Positions 53,298 to 62,236 are shown, counted from the stretch's first letter. The stretch: DNA of 64,000 nucleotides from Peribacillus kribbensis DSM 17871 (GCF_000430765.1 NZ_KE387241.1:205617-269616); one strand, 5' to 3'. Numbers and translations are program-made. The notes: generated by a model from the sequence alone, not told the origin.

Positions 53298-53624
53298 ATG
53301 GGTCTTTTTGCTGATACGCCTGAGCCGCCATATTATGCGGTGATTTTTACTTCAAAGAGGACGGAGGGCGATAAGGGGTATGGAGGGATGTCTGAAAAGC
53401 TTGCGGAGCTAGTGCAGGGTGAGGATGGTTTTTTAGGGATGGAGAGTGTACGGGATGAGACCGGTGCAGGTATAACGGTGTCATATTGGAAAAGCCTCGA
53501 TGCGATCAATGAATGGAGGAATCATTCCGTCCATAAAGCAGCAAAAAAGAGGGGGCGGGAGGAATGGTATGAAGGTTTTGCCTTACGAATTACCAGGGTG
53601 GAAAAAGATACACGATCCTTCTAA
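53298..53624 (+). CDS. ABM-fold monooxygenase-like protein
   Basis: A 108-residue protein of the dimeric alpha/beta-barrel (antibiotic biosynthesis monooxygenase) family. Typical parts are YAVIFTSKRTEG at the first strand, GFLGMESVRDETGAGITVSYW and INEWRNHSVHKAAKK. AGGAGGAGG precedes the ATG. Small stand-alone ABM proteins can be monooxygenases or heme-degrading enzymes; the heme-site asparagine of IsdG/HmoB types cannot be assigned by eye. The gene is convergent with the following minus-strand gene. Confidence 0.82.
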   Translation: MGLFADTPEPPYYAVIFTSKRTEGDKGYGGMSEKLAELVQGEDGFLGMESVRDETGAGITVSYWKSLDAINEWRNHSVHKAAKKRGREEWYEGFALRITRVEKDTRSF

Positions 53625-53627
53625 AAA

Positions 53628-53942
53628 TCATTCCTTGTATCGAAGGTATTCAAATTTCCCTGTAGGCTCTTCCTTTACAACAGTTCCGTTCAGGTCAGTA
53701 TATATTTCATACTCTTCGTACTTCTCAACGAGATAGCCATGATCTTCTGAGGTATCAACGAGACGGCTTTCCATAAAGGGAAGGTTCATGACTTTCTGCT
53801 CCTTCTGCCCGGCAGATGGATCGAGGGATACCTGAAGAGACCCCGCTTTGCTGTCCCGGTCTGTACCGGGAGTTTCCATAAACGCAGCAAAGGCAAGCAG
53901 TCCCGCGACACAAGCAGCAGGAAGGAAAGTTTTTTTCATCAC
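53628..53942 (-). CDS. Small secreted protein of unknown function
   Basis: A 104-residue protein with a Sec-type signal peptide (MMKKTFLPAACVAGLLAFAA). The mature part is acidic and beta-rich (YLVEKYEEYEIYTDLNGTVV). GGGGGATTC upstream gives a ribosome binding site. A cysteine in AACVAG might serve as a lipobox, but the position is not ideal. No family recognised. Confidence 0.6.
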   Translation of the reverse strand: MMKKTFLPAACVAGLLAFAAFMETPGTDRDSKAGSLQVSLDPSAGQKEQKVMNLPFMESRLVDTSEDHGYLVEKYEEYEIYTDLNGTVVKEEPTGKFEYLRYKE

Positions 53943-54095
53943 TCTTGAATCCCCCTTTGAAGATCTTTGTAATAAGCTTATGCTCGTCCCCCGGGTGATT
54001 ATGCCAAGTTATCTAGGGCGTGTACTTTCTGTTTTGTAAAAAATGTCTTGCATTAAAAGGCTAAATCTACCGAAGCCTTAATAAAACGGATAGAA

Positions 54096-54118
54096 AAAAG
54101 CAGCCGGCCGGCTGCTTT
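54096..54118. terminator. Palindromic terminator
   Basis: AAAAGCAGCCGG/CCGGCTGCTTTT, a self-complementary stretch with T and A flanks, adjoining the stop codon of the minus-strand gene at 54118. Confidence 0.75.
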
Positions 54119-54306
54119 TAGTCATCATATTTTTGTTCAATTTCATACTCGATCCCAAGCTCATTGAGTACAGCTCTTACAGCCTTAACAGGCGTCACAC
54201 TGTCCAGAACCTTTTTTCCGTCGACAAAAAGCTTTGTCCCATATTCACAGCAGGCTCCATCCTCGCATTCTTTTTCCCATTCCACAAATGCAATTTTATG
54301 CTTCAT
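54118..54306 (-). CDS. Small cysteine-containing protein, 62 residues
   Basis: MKHKIAFVEWEKECEDGACC and on to IEYEIEQKYDD. GGAAGGAG is 11 nt before the ATG at 54306; a longer reading starts at 54339 but lacks a site. Three cysteines (CEDGACC) could bind metal. Compact alpha/beta composition. Family not recognised. Confidence 0.6.
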   Translation of the reverse strand: MKHKIAFVEWEKECEDGACCEYGTKLFVDGKKVLDSVTPVKAVRAVLNELGIEYEIEQKYDD

Positions 54307-54528
54307 GATGTGCATAACTCCTTCCATTTTGGCGTTCATATCTGCTAAGCTTCGTTCTCTATTGTTTAAGCAGCCTCATGGCGGTCATTTGATATATTTG
54401 AGGATGCCGTCATCCAGAGTTGGACGGCTATACCATCATTTTTAGTATCTATCTCTTCCCTCTACTTTATCATAACTTGTCCTTTTTTCTTAGAAAAAAG
54501 GCATTCCGGGCTGGAATGCCTGATTCTG

Positions 54529-55743
54529 TTATTTTATTTTTAAACCATACAATTCTAATTGCTTCAAGCGGCTGTCCTTATTTCCTTTTTCCTTTAGTTC
54601 TCCATGATAGACAATGGACTGCGTATCAAGGTCAGCAGCATAAAGGTCGTATACAGGTGTCTCTCCTCCTAGATCATTTCCTTGTTTAAAAAGGAGATAG
54701 GATTTGCCGCCGGCAAATATACTCCACGTTTGGATGCTATCTCCTTCACCATTCTTGTGCGGTAAGACAACCTCGTTATCAAGTTTTCCATTACTCAGAT
54801 TAACTGCACTGATCTTAAGTTGATCCTTTAGTATCTGCCCTAAATAGATGTCAGACTCTTCATAATAAGGCTCGATTTCATTGCTTTGATTCTCCAAAAC
54901 ATCTTTTGGAATGTTTAATTCCCCTGTACTATCATCCATATAATCATAAAAAGAGAAGCTGCTCTTCCCAGATGGGATATCTTCTTCCGTTTTCTTTGTC
55001 AGGTAATTTTTAAACACAATATATTTGTTAGGCTTAATATGGTTTTCGGAATTCACTATCTGGTGATGGAGCTTCATATCAGCTGGTGCCTTTTCATTTG
55101 AGAATAACGTTTGGTCTCCAATCAATTTCTTTGCTGGGATATCAAACGTGTACACATGAAATTCCTCATCACTTGAATTACCATTCATATAATTGGAGGT
55201 TAAAACCTTCAGCTCCCGATCGATATATTGAACGTCCTGGACAGACACCATATAATATCTGTGACTGTCCTTCAGCTGAGATTCGAAAGTGATCTTGTTT
55301 TCTGATTTCTTATTCAGAACATCGATGTTAAAGGTATAGACTCTCCCTCCGCTATTTTCATCATGTTGATCCTTAACACCCGCATAGGCGAGCAGCCTGT
55401 CGTCTTCATAAAGGGAATCCTCCATCCGCTTGCCTCTCATAAAGTTCCGGTATTTCTGCTGTAATTCTTTTATCGTAGAATCAAAATATCCTGCTCCCAT
55501 AATCTGCTCGACAAGTGAACGATCATTTCCATAGTCTGTTCCATTTTTTGAAACCTCTAATCTTTGATTGGCCGAATAAAACCCATTAATTACAAGGTCT
55601 TTAATTTCATTCTCATTTCCTGATATTTTCTTTATATAATACTGCGGAAGCTTGCTTGTAGAATTGGCGGCTTGTACATAATAAGTACCTATAGTCAGCA
55701 AAATCAAAACAAGCAGCACTCCTGGACGCCAATATTTTTTCAA
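54529..55743 (-). CDS. Membrane-anchored extracytoplasmic protein of the ABC operon
   Basis: A 404-residue protein with one N-terminal helix (residues 8-26) or signal anchor, then a large beta-rich domain outside the membrane. It follows the permease gene by 13 bp in the GntR-ABC operon. Similar accessory proteins end such operons in Bacillus (the B. subtilis yhc/ytr modules). Segments such as YFDSTIKELQQKYRNFMRG and IDRELKVLTSNYMNGNS show no known motif. Role may be sensing or gating the transporter. Confidence 0.7.
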   Translation of the reverse strand: MKKYWRPGVLLVLILLTIGTYYVQAANSTSKLPQYYIKKISGNENEIKDLVINGFYSANQRLEVSKNGTDYGNDRSLVEQIMGAGYFDSTIKELQQKYRNFMRGKRMEDSLYEDDRLLAYAGVKDQHDENSGGRVYTFNIDVLNKKSENKITFESQLKDSHRYYMVSVQDVQYIDRELKVLTSNYMNGNSSDEEFHVYTFDIPAKKLIGDQTLFSNEKAPADMKLHHQIVNSENHIKPNKYIVFKNYLTKKTEEDIPSGKSSFSFYDYMDDSTGELNIPKDVLENQSNEIEPYYEESDIYLGQILKDQLKISAVNLSNGKLDNEVVLPHKNGEGDSIQTWSIFAGGKSYLLFKQGNDLGGETPVYDLYAADLDTQSIVYHGELKEKGNKDSRLKQLELYGLKIK

Positions 55744-55756
55744 TATCTTTCCCTCC

Positions 55757-56596
55757 TTAGACTGAGACCTTTTTTGTAATCAATCTGCAGCCCAGCCAGA
55801 TTGTGCATCCCAATAAAATCAATCCGATAATCAATACCAGTGAGAGAAGTTCCTCAGGATATAAATAATCTCCAAGCCCTAATGTTTCCAAGATGAAAAT
55901 AGGTGCGAACAGGATAATGAGTACCGCCGCACAATATAGAATTCCAAGGACAATTCCTTTAATCCGATAGCTTCTTTCAAGCAGTACAGCTGTAAATAGA
56001 CTAAATAAAGCCAGCAGGCCAAGGCTATAGTATAAAAGGAATGCTGCAAACGTTTTTGGCAGGAACACGGAGGTAATCGTGTTATTCTGCAGAAGTGTCA
56101 GCACAGGAAAATCTCTCCGAAACGCTCCAGGCACCAATGCTTTGAATAGACCCACCTCAAGTGGGAAGATCAGAAGCTGAACCCCTACCAACCCAAGTAC
56201 CATTAAAAAGATTGCCAGTGCTTTGGAAAAATAGATGCTCGATCTAGAAGCAGGAAGCATCAGAAGCCGGTAAATAAACGTATTTTTTCCGGACCAGTCT
56301 CTGTACCAGATGAGGAATATATATAGAATTAAAGCAGCTGCGCAGATGGCAATGGGAGCTGCGAACCATAATGAATTCATCACTTTGTTAGAAAAATCAA
56401 CCAATCCAAACTTCATGATGTATTCAGCCTGCGACAGCACATTTAACCTCATTTCTTTCCGGGCATCTGACATATAGGATCTGGAAATCAGATATGTTCC
56501 CAAAAACTGCACTAGTATGGTCAATCCCAGCAATACCGCATAAATCTTTGAGAATCTCTTAAGCTCAAAATTTAACAGCTTTGTAAAACGGTTCAT
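55757..56596 (-). CDS. ABC transporter permease of the GntR-ABC operon
   Basis: A 279-residue protein with six hydrophobic helices and an N-terminal RFTKLLNFELKRFSKIYAVL, typical of ABC-2 permeases. Its ATG overlaps the stop of the ATPase gene by 4 bp (ATGA type). Works with the ATPase, perhaps in peptide or antibiotic export or sensing, as for the B. subtilis YhcF-YhcI and YtrA-YtrF systems. Confidence 0.85.
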   Translation of the reverse strand: MNRFTKLLNFELKRFSKIYAVLLGLTILVQFLGTYLISRSYMSDARKEMRLNVLSQAEYIMKFGLVDFSNKVMNSLWFAAPIAICAAALILYIFLIWYRDWSGKNTFIYRLLMLPASRSSIYFSKALAIFLMVLGLVGVQLLIFPLEVGLFKALVPGAFRRDFPVLTLLQNNTITSVFLPKTFAAFLLYYSLGLLALFSLFTAVLLERSYRIKGIVLGILYCAAVLIILFAPIFILETLGLGDYLYPEELLSLVLIIGLILLGCTIWLGCRLITKKVSV

Positions 56597-57282
56597 CCCA
56601 TGTACACCTCTCTCATTACATCCACAACGGATTTCCCTTCACTGGACCGCATTTCTTCTGTACTGAATTCCTTTAGCACCCGTCCATTATCCAGGAGTAC
56701 AACCCGGTCGATTAAGTGTTCGATATCGTTGATTTCATGTGTTGTGATGAGGACCCCTCTGTCTTCGATCAAATGGGAGGTGAAGACATTAGCAATCTGC
56801 TCTCTGCTGAATATGTCAATCCCTGAAAATGGTTCATCCATCAATATGTAATCCACATCGATTGCAAGGCCCAAAAGAAGATTGATTTTTGCCGTATTTC
56901 CTTTCGAAAGCTCGGAGATCCGCATCTCGGGAGTCAGTTTAAAAAACTCCAGGAGCTCAGCTGCCCGCCCGGGATTCCAATTGTTATAAAAGTCATCCAT
57001 AAACTCAAAGGCTTCCTTAATCGTCATGGATGGGGGCATGATGGCCGCATCCGGTATGAAGGTGATTTTCTCGTAAGTATCTTTTATTACTGGAGCTTCA
57101 TCCACCAGAATCGTACCGCCCTGATAGGGAGTCAATCCCATAATAGCCTTCAGCGTGGTGGTTTTTCCTACACCGTTGATGCCGATCAGACAGGTGATTT
57201 CCCCTTTATTCGCCGAGAAAGACACACCGTCCAGCACCTTCCGCCTGCCAAACTTTTTGACCAGTCCTTTTACTTCTATCAT
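56593..57282 (-). CDS. ABC transporter ATPase of the GntR-ABC operon (YhcG/YtrB-like)
   Basis: A 229-residue ATPase. Walker A GINGVGKTTT, signature region ISELSKGNTAKINLLLGLA, Walker B YILMDEPFSGID and switch TTHE. The signature LSKGN instead of LSGGQ is typical of the YtrB/YhcG type. It begins 11 bp after the GntR gene and overlaps the permease gene. Drives the partner permease. Confidence 0.92.
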   Translation of the reverse strand: MIEVKGLVKKFGRRKVLDGVSFSANKGEITCLIGINGVGKTTTLKAIMGLTPYQGGTILVDEAPVIKDTYEKITFIPDAAIMPPSMTIKEAFEFMDDFYNNWNPGRAAELLEFFKLTPEMRISELSKGNTAKINLLLGLAIDVDYILMDEPFSGIDIFSREQIANVFTSHLIEDRGVLITTHEINDIEHLIDRVVLLDNGRVLKEFSTEEMRSSEGKSVVDVMREVYMG

Positions 57283-57293
57283 GGTTTACCCTC

Positions 57294-57668
57294 CTATACG
57301 TTCTCCTGCTCGGAGTAATTTTCGCTGACCTTTTTCAGCAGTTCATCCAAAGGCACCTTGATCGGACGGACAGCCTCAACAAATGCATTCACGGCCTCCA
57401 GCAGTAATTCCTCCCGAACGGAGCTTAGCACCCGCTCGTCAGTGGTAATCTTACTTGGAAAGTTTCGTTCTGTTGTGATCAATCCCTGTTCCTCCATTTC
57501 TTTATACGCTTTTTGTGCTGTATTTGGATTGATTTTCAGCATGCCTGCAAGCTCCCGCCGCGATGGTATTTCCTGGCCGGCTTCCAGATTTCCGACAGCA
57601 ATTTCTTCTTTAAAATACCGGACCACCTGCAGGTAAACGGGATCGCGGTTATTAAAAGTAATATTCAT
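57294..57668 (-). CDS. GntR-family regulator (YhcF/YtrA type)
   Basis: A 124-residue repressor. Winged helix 10-75 with YLQVVRYFKEEIAVGNLEAG, IPSRRELAGMLKINPNTAQK and EEQGLITTERN. The short helical C-terminal tail is that of the YtrA subfamily, which has no large effector domain. It heads the ABC operon and probably represses it; related regulators respond to cell-wall-active antibiotics. Confidence 0.92.
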   Translation of the reverse strand: MNITFNNRDPVYLQVVRYFKEEIAVGNLEAGQEIPSRRELAGMLKINPNTAQKAYKEMEEQGLITTERNFPSKITTDERVLSSVREELLLEAVNAFVEAVRPIKVPLDELLKKVSENYSEQENV

Positions 57669-57787
57669 GCTAACATCTCCTAGCGTGTGTACTACTTAGT
57701 TCATACACTGTATATCTGTACTATACAAGTAATACACCTGGCTGTCAATCTCATTTTAAGAAATTTTTCCATTTTTTCTCCATAAAA

Positions 57788-57824
57788 AAACACGCCCTAT
57801 ACTTTTAGTCACTAAGGCGTGTTT
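57788..57824 (-). terminator. Terminator of the B12-STAS operon
   Basis: AAACACGCC/GGCGTGTTT stem with a long loop containing the stop codon, then seven T interrupted by one A on the minus strand. Confidence 0.85.
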
Positions 57825-58599
57825 GTCTATTCTTCTGTTTCAGCTGTACCTTCTTTATAACCTGCTTCAGAGTTGACTCATATTGGACAGGCCAATGTGT
57901 CAGGCTGTCATTCAGCTGCACCGCATGATTTGGATTCAAACCAATGATTTTGATGGCACCATTGCCGATGATTTTCAGCATTTGAAACAATTCGCCGAGA
58001 AGGGCAATCCCATGGGTTTCAAACCTGCCCGTGGCCGTAAAATCAAATAAAATGGTCTGATAGCTGCCTTCGTAAGCGCGCTTGATAATAGCCGGATTTA
58101 AAACCCTCATTTTCTCCCCGGTAATATCGCCGAACAAAGGAACAAAAGCCATTTCCTGTGACAGCGGGATGAACGGACCGGACAGCTCGTTCTGCCGTTC
58201 CAGGGCTGATTCCAGCTCCTCCTTCTTTTCATACAATTCAAAGTCTGTGGAGAGGAGCCTTTTCTGCAGGCCAAGAAGCTTGTCCTCCAAAACCTCTATT
58301 TTCTGGCCGATTGGAATTAAGACCATGTGGCAGTGGTCCTCATAGTCAAAGGATATAAATACATCAAATAATTCTATCGTTTCATACTTTGTGAGGAAGT
58401 TTAGTTCAATTTTCCTCCGGTCCTTGGATAAGAAAAGATTATTATAAAGCTTTTCGACACTGCCTTCATCGACAAGGCTCGTAAGCTTGTTACGAGAAAT
58501 CTCGAAGTACTTTAAAACCTCGAGAGAATTTCCAATAATATTGAAGTTGCTGTCCACTTTCAGATAGGGAACAGGCAGGTATTCATCATAATAAGGCAT
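57805..58599 (-). CDS. PAS-coiled coil-STAS signalling protein
   Basis: A 264-residue protein. Residues 1-100 resemble a PAS sensor (VPYLKVDSNFNIIGNSLEVL), residues 100-145 a coiled coil (LEDKLLGLQKRLLSTDFELYEKK region), residues 150-250 a STAS domain (ISxxMAFVPLFGDITGEK-like start, FDFTATGRFETHGIALLGEL). STAS domains of this kind occur in RsbR-type stressosome proteins; here the phosphorylation-site region is FDFTATGRF. Last gene of the operon, overlapping the B12 protein gene by 14 bp. It probably relays the B12 sensor state. Confidence 0.82.
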   Translation of the reverse strand: MPYYDEYLPVPYLKVDSNFNIIGNSLEVLKYFEISRNKLTSLVDEGSVEKLYNNLFLSKDRRKIELNFLTKYETIELFDVFISFDYEDHCHMVLIPIGQKIEVLEDKLLGLQKRLLSTDFELYEKKEELESALERQNELSGPFIPLSQEMAFVPLFGDITGEKMRVLNPAIIKRAYEGSYQTILFDFTATGRFETHGIALLGELFQMLKIIGNGAIKIIGLNPNHAVQLNDSLTHWPVQYESTLKQVIKKVQLKQKNRQTRLSD

Positions 58600-59239
58600 C
58601 TAATTTTTCTCCATGTTCTTTCTGTCCTATTATCTTATACAGTTCGTTCAGGTCTTTTACAAGGACAGCCTCTTTGCAATATGGAAGCAGATCGTATGTC
58701 CCTACAAGTCTTCCTCCCACAAAGATTTCGGGCTTGAAGGATAACTTAGACAGCTCTTTTACATAGGTTTTCAGCAAGGGCAGATGGTAGACAATGGTCA
58801 CGGATAACCCAATGACATCAGGCTGCCAGGCCGCGGCATGCTTCAAGGCATACTCCAGAGGAAGATTGGGCCCGAGGTATCTCGTATTCCAGCCTGCTTC
58901 CTCAAACAGACTGCTGACCATTTTCAGTCCAAGATAGTGCTGTTCACCTTCCAGGCATAAAAACATAGCCCGCTTATTGAGCATAGCTTGCGATGATGAA
59001 CTCTTGGCCGGATAAAGACGTGATAAAACAAAGTCGCAGACAGCTGTTGCTAGATGCTCGTCAGCAACAGAAATATCATTATTTTCCCATAGATCCCCAA
59101 TATATCGCATGGCAGGGGTGAAAATATCAAGAAATGCCTCTGCCCGATTATAGTAATGGACTTTTTTGACGATATTTAGAGCGTCCTCCTGGTCACCTTT
59201 CAGCAGGGCCTCTGCAAAGCTTTTATAAATTTCTCTCAT
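58586..59239 (-). CDS. B12-binding sensor protein (CarH-like ligand-binding module)
   Basis: A 217-residue stand-alone cobalamin-binding module. Residues 1-85 are the helical cap with W51-x9-E61-H62 (LWENNDISVADEHLATAV), the motif that covers adenosylcobalamin in CarH-type light sensors. Residues 90-205 are the Rossmann domain with E99-x-H101-x-x-G104 (the lower-ligand histidine), GLSVT and FVGGR. No MerR DNA-binding domain is fused. Its ATG overlaps the upstream gene by 4 bp. Inferred role: light- or B12-dependent switch acting through the STAS partner. Confidence 0.88.
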   Translation of the reverse strand: MREIYKSFAEALLKGDQEDALNIVKKVHYYNRAEAFLDIFTPAMRYIGDLWENNDISVADEHLATAVCDFVLSRLYPAKSSSSQAMLNKRAMFLCLEGEQHYLGLKMVSSLFEEAGWNTRYLGPNLPLEYALKHAAAWQPDVIGLSVTIVYHLPLLKTYVKELSKLSFKPEIFVGGRLVGTYDLLPYCKEAVLVKDLNELYKIIGQKEHGEKLDALL

Positions 59240-59601
59240 TTGCCTTCCGCCTCCTTTGTAAGGACGCTCCGGGCTTCTGATAAGTAAGACAAATAGGAGC
59301 CAATTTCGCGGGAGCCGGATTCAGGATGGTCCCTTAAAACTTGTCCAATCAAATCAAAGTTATCCAGAAGGTGCTGTGTAGTCATTCCATGCCTTGTCAG
59401 GATGCCATCAAGCCAGACGGCATAATCGGTAAAGAACTTTGATCTATTCAACTCCCACGCCGTATGCAGATGCTTAAAGTGGTGATGATTATCCTCAAGG
59501 CACTTTTTCTTTCCCTTCTCACCGTACTTCTCATGAAGAGATGGGTCCAACTCATAGATTTTGTCGGTTACGATTTCTGCTAGAATAGCAGTTTCAATCA
59601 T
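59236..59601 (-). CDS. Helical partner protein of the B12 sensor
   Basis: A 121-residue helical protein. The part CLEDNHHHFKHLHTAWEL followed by FFTDYAVWLDGILTRHGM resembles the N-terminal domain that is fused to B12-binding domains in other bacteria. Here it is a separate gene, overlapping both neighbours by 4 bp. Several histidines (HHHFKHLH) could bind a metal or heme, or act as a phosphate site. Function unknown; probable contact with the B12 protein. Confidence 0.65.
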   Translation of the reverse strand: MIETAILAEIVTDKIYELDPSLHEKYGEKGKKKCLEDNHHHFKHLHTAWELNRSKFFTDYAVWLDGILTRHGMTTQHLLDNFDLIGQVLRDHPESGSREIGSYLSYLSEARSVLTKEAEGK

Positions 59602-59903
59602 CGAGCCACCACCTTATATTGCTGAACCTTGGGAATTACTGCCGCAAGATCTTTATCAGGATATTTTTTCTCCAGTTCGTGAATTTTCTTAAATTCCTCG
59701 CTTCGCACCCACTGAAGATAGTCCTCTTTGCTTTGGAATAAAAGCTGAACAGTCAATTCACCGGGCCGCTTATCGTTCTGCAGCAAAAAGAAATCCACGA
59801 ATCCCGGCGCCTGATCAACCATTCGGGAACGGTTCTTATAAATATTGATCACTTCTTCTGCCTTTTCTCCAGCTACATCAAACGTTGAAAAAACTGCATA
59901 CAT
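59598..59903 (-). CDS. ABM-fold protein leading the B12-STAS operon
   Basis: A 101-residue antibiotic biosynthesis monooxygenase-like protein: MYAVFSTFDVAGEKAEEVIN, APGFVDFFLLQNDKRPGE and QSKEDYLQWVRSEEFKKIH. The pattern is close to heme-degrading or small-molecule monooxygenases (IsdG/HmoB fold). First gene of a four-gene operon in which each stop overlaps the next start. It may make or destroy a signal for the sensor, or be an unrelated enzyme under its control. Confidence 0.8.
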   Translation of the reverse strand: MYAVFSTFDVAGEKAEEVINIYKNRSRMVDQAPGFVDFFLLQNDKRPGELTVQLLFQSKEDYLQWVRSEEFKKIHELEKKYPDKDLAAVIPKVQQYKVVAR

Positions 59904-60003
59904 CGTATAACAGGCCTCCCTAATACCAATACCTTAACTATAACAGGGATTTAAAAATTAATGAAAGAAAAAAGGGCTGTTTCTCTTAGTGCTTTCGCAA
60001 AAC

Positions 60004-60030
60004 AAAAAGCGACTTTGAGAGTCGCTTTTT
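60004..60030 (-). terminator. Terminator after acetate symporter gene
   Basis: AAAAAGCGACT/AGTCGCTTTTT perfect stem with a 5-nt loop, T-run on both strands. Confidence 0.9.
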
Positions 60031-60059
60031 GCTGTAATCGTTTTTGGACATAGGAACAG

Positions 60060-61595
60060 TCATCCCAATCCCGCACCTGTGTTGGTCTTGACCAATACTT
60101 CTTCATATTTTTTCACGTCAGCTTTCTGGCTGGAGAAAAGGGTGCCAAGATATCCTGCAAGGAAGCCCAGTGGAATGGAAACTATTCCAGGGGTTGTATA
60201 AGGGAAGATGGGGTCTCCCACAAAGATGGCGGCTCCTTCTACTGGACTGAAAACATTTGGACTGATGAGGACAAGGCCGACTGCCGAGATCAGGCCGACC
60301 GTCATCGCCCAAATGGCTCCTGTGGTATTAAATCTTTTCCAGTAAATTGTATAAATGATAACCGGCAGATTCGCACTTGCAGCTACGGCGAAAGCCAGGG
60401 ACACAAGGAAGGCCACATTGAGGCTCTGTGCTCCAAGTGCCAGGATGATGGAGAGAACGGATACCCCAATCGATGCATATCTCGCCATCCTGACCTGCTG
60501 GGCTTCTGTGGCTTTTCCCTTCTTCAGTATTTCATTATAAAAGTCATGAGAAAATGCGGAGGCAGCTGTAAGAACAAGCCCTGCCACCACTGCCAGGATT
60601 GTGGCAAATGCTACTGCAGAAATAAAGGCAAAGAGCATATTGCCCCCAAGGGCCTTTGCCAATAAAGGCGCAGCCATATTTCCGGCTGCATTGGCCCCGG
60701 TAATTTTTTCGGTGCCGACAAAGGCTGCGGCCCCAAAGCCAAGGAAGATTGTCATTACATAGAAGATTCCAATGATCCACGTAGCAAATACGACAGAAGC
60801 TCTAGCGGTTTTCGCATCACGGACGGTGAAAAAACGGACAAGGATGTGCGGCAGGCCGGCCGTTCCAAGAACCAGCCCCATATTAAGGGAGAGTGTGTCC
60901 ATTCCATCTTTGTATTTAACACCGGGATTCAAAAACGCTTCTTTAAGCGGAGTGGCGGTTTTCATCTGGTCAAACATACCTGTTATGCTGAAATTAAATT
61001 TGGCAAGGACAATGATGGAAATCAGGAGTGTGCCGCCCATAAGCAGGACCGCCTTCACAATCTGGACCCAGCTTGTGGCGTGCATCCCGCCAAAGATCAC
61101 ATATACCGTCATTAGGACCCCGACAATCAAAACTGAGGTAGTATAGTTTAATCCGAGAAGTAATTTTATAAGTGCTCCTGCGCCCACCAGCTGGGCAATC
61201 ATATAAAAAATCGAAATGGCAATTGTATTCATCGCAGCAAAGCCGCGGATTTTTTTGGCATTGAACCGGACCGCAATCATATCGGCGAACGTATACTTGC
61301 CAAGGTTGCGCATCGGCTCAGCCACTAAATAGAGAACCACAAGATAGGCAACAAGGAAGCCTATGCTGTAAAAAAAGCCATCAAAGCCTGTTAAAGCGAC
61401 GGCACCTGCAATCCCTAAAAAGGATGCAGCAGACATATAATCGCCGGCAATGGCCATTCCATTCTGCCAGCCTGTGAGGCCTCCACCAGCTGTGTAAAAC
61501 TCACTGGCATTGCTGGTTTTTTTTGAAGCGTAATACGTAATGATCAGGGTCACGAACACAATAACAAGGAACATACTGAAAGCTGCTGTATTCAC
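60060..61595 (-). CDS. Sodium:solute symporter, acetate permease-like (ActP/YwcA)
   Basis: A 511-residue carrier with about 13 helices, of the SSS family. Diagnostic parts are SEFYTAGGGLTGWQNGMAIA, GDYMSAASFLGIAG and LPHILVRFFTVRDAKTARAS. E. coli ActP imports acetate and glycolate. The gene overlaps the DUF485 gene by 4 bp, the usual partner (YwcB-YwcA, YjcH-ActP). Function in acetate or similar short-chain acid uptake is likely. Confidence 0.92.
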   Translation of the reverse strand: MNTAAFSMFLVIVFVTLIITYYASKKTSNASEFYTAGGGLTGWQNGMAIAGDYMSAASFLGIAGAVALTGFDGFFYSIGFLVAYLVVLYLVAEPMRNLGKYTFADMIAVRFNAKKIRGFAAMNTIAISIFYMIAQLVGAGALIKLLLGLNYTTSVLIVGVLMTVYVIFGGMHATSWVQIVKAVLLMGGTLLISIIVLAKFNFSITGMFDQMKTATPLKEAFLNPGVKYKDGMDTLSLNMGLVLGTAGLPHILVRFFTVRDAKTARASVVFATWIIGIFYVMTIFLGFGAAAFVGTEKITGANAAGNMAAPLLAKALGGNMLFAFISAVAFATILAVVAGLVLTAASAFSHDFYNEILKKGKATEAQQVRMARYASIGVSVLSIILALGAQSLNVAFLVSLAFAVAASANLPVIIYTIYWKRFNTTGAIWAMTVGLISAVGLVLISPNVFSPVEGAAIFVGDPIFPYTTPGIVSIPLGFLAGYLGTLFSSQKADVKKYEEVLVKTNTGAGLG

Positions 61596-61927
61596 GATTC
61601 AGCTTCACCTCTTTCTTCCATCACTTTATCCGCCATTTCGTCAAACTTCCTTGCTTTCTTTGAATAGACCATGCATAACACCCAGGTCATGACAAACTGA
61701 AGGAAAGCGAAGACCCAGGCCCAGGTAATGCTTCCGATAAAGGAATGATTCAGAACAGTCGTATAAGAAGTTAAAATAGGAAGTGCAAAATAAAAACAGA
61801 GAAAAAACACAATCATAGGTACAATGAATTTTCTTTTCTCACTTAATAATTTCTGAAAAGTCTCTGAATGGACAATAGAGCTGTAATCGCTTACATTATT
61901 ATTCCTTTTCTTCCTTGCTTCCACCAA
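61592..61927 (-). CDS. DUF485 membrane protein (YwcB/YjcH-like)
   Basis: A 111-residue protein with two transmembrane helices. The DUF485 pattern is FQKLLSEKRKFIVPMIVFFL, followed by NHSFIGSITWAWVFAFLQFV and CMVYSKKARKFDEMAD. It is always found before an acetate-type symporter gene and probably modulates it. Its stop overlaps the symporter start. Confidence 0.92.
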   Translation of the reverse strand: MVEARKKRNNNVSDYSSIVHSETFQKLLSEKRKFIVPMIVFFLCFYFALPILTSYTTVLNHSFIGSITWAWVFAFLQFVMTWVLCMVYSKKARKFDEMADKVMEERGEAES

Positions 61928-62236
61928 TAATCCCTCCCTTGTAATGGTTGAGTCCCCTGACAGTCAAAAGATTTCAATATCACCCCCTTATAAAATAACT
62001 ATCAGAATATTCCATCACTAAAATTATAGTTAGTTTCAATTCCTTTATGCAAGTGAAAGTTGTCTATCCCTCTTTTTTTGCCTAAAACACTTACCAACCC
62101 AACGTTCTGGAAACTTTCAGCTGGTTCTCAAGCTGTTTTCAGGTTCTCCCTTCATTATAAAAATATGGCCAGGCATTCATTCCCGCAAAAAATGGCCCGT
62201 AGATCTATGAATAAGGAGAAAAGAATCATGAATAAG
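61928..62236. other. Intergenic region upstream of the symporter operon
   Basis: About 310 bp without a convincing gene. An 85-codon plus-strand frame at 62060-62317 runs into a terminator hairpin and lacks a ribosome binding site, so I do not accept it. The operon promoter should lie near the left end. Confidence 0.4.
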
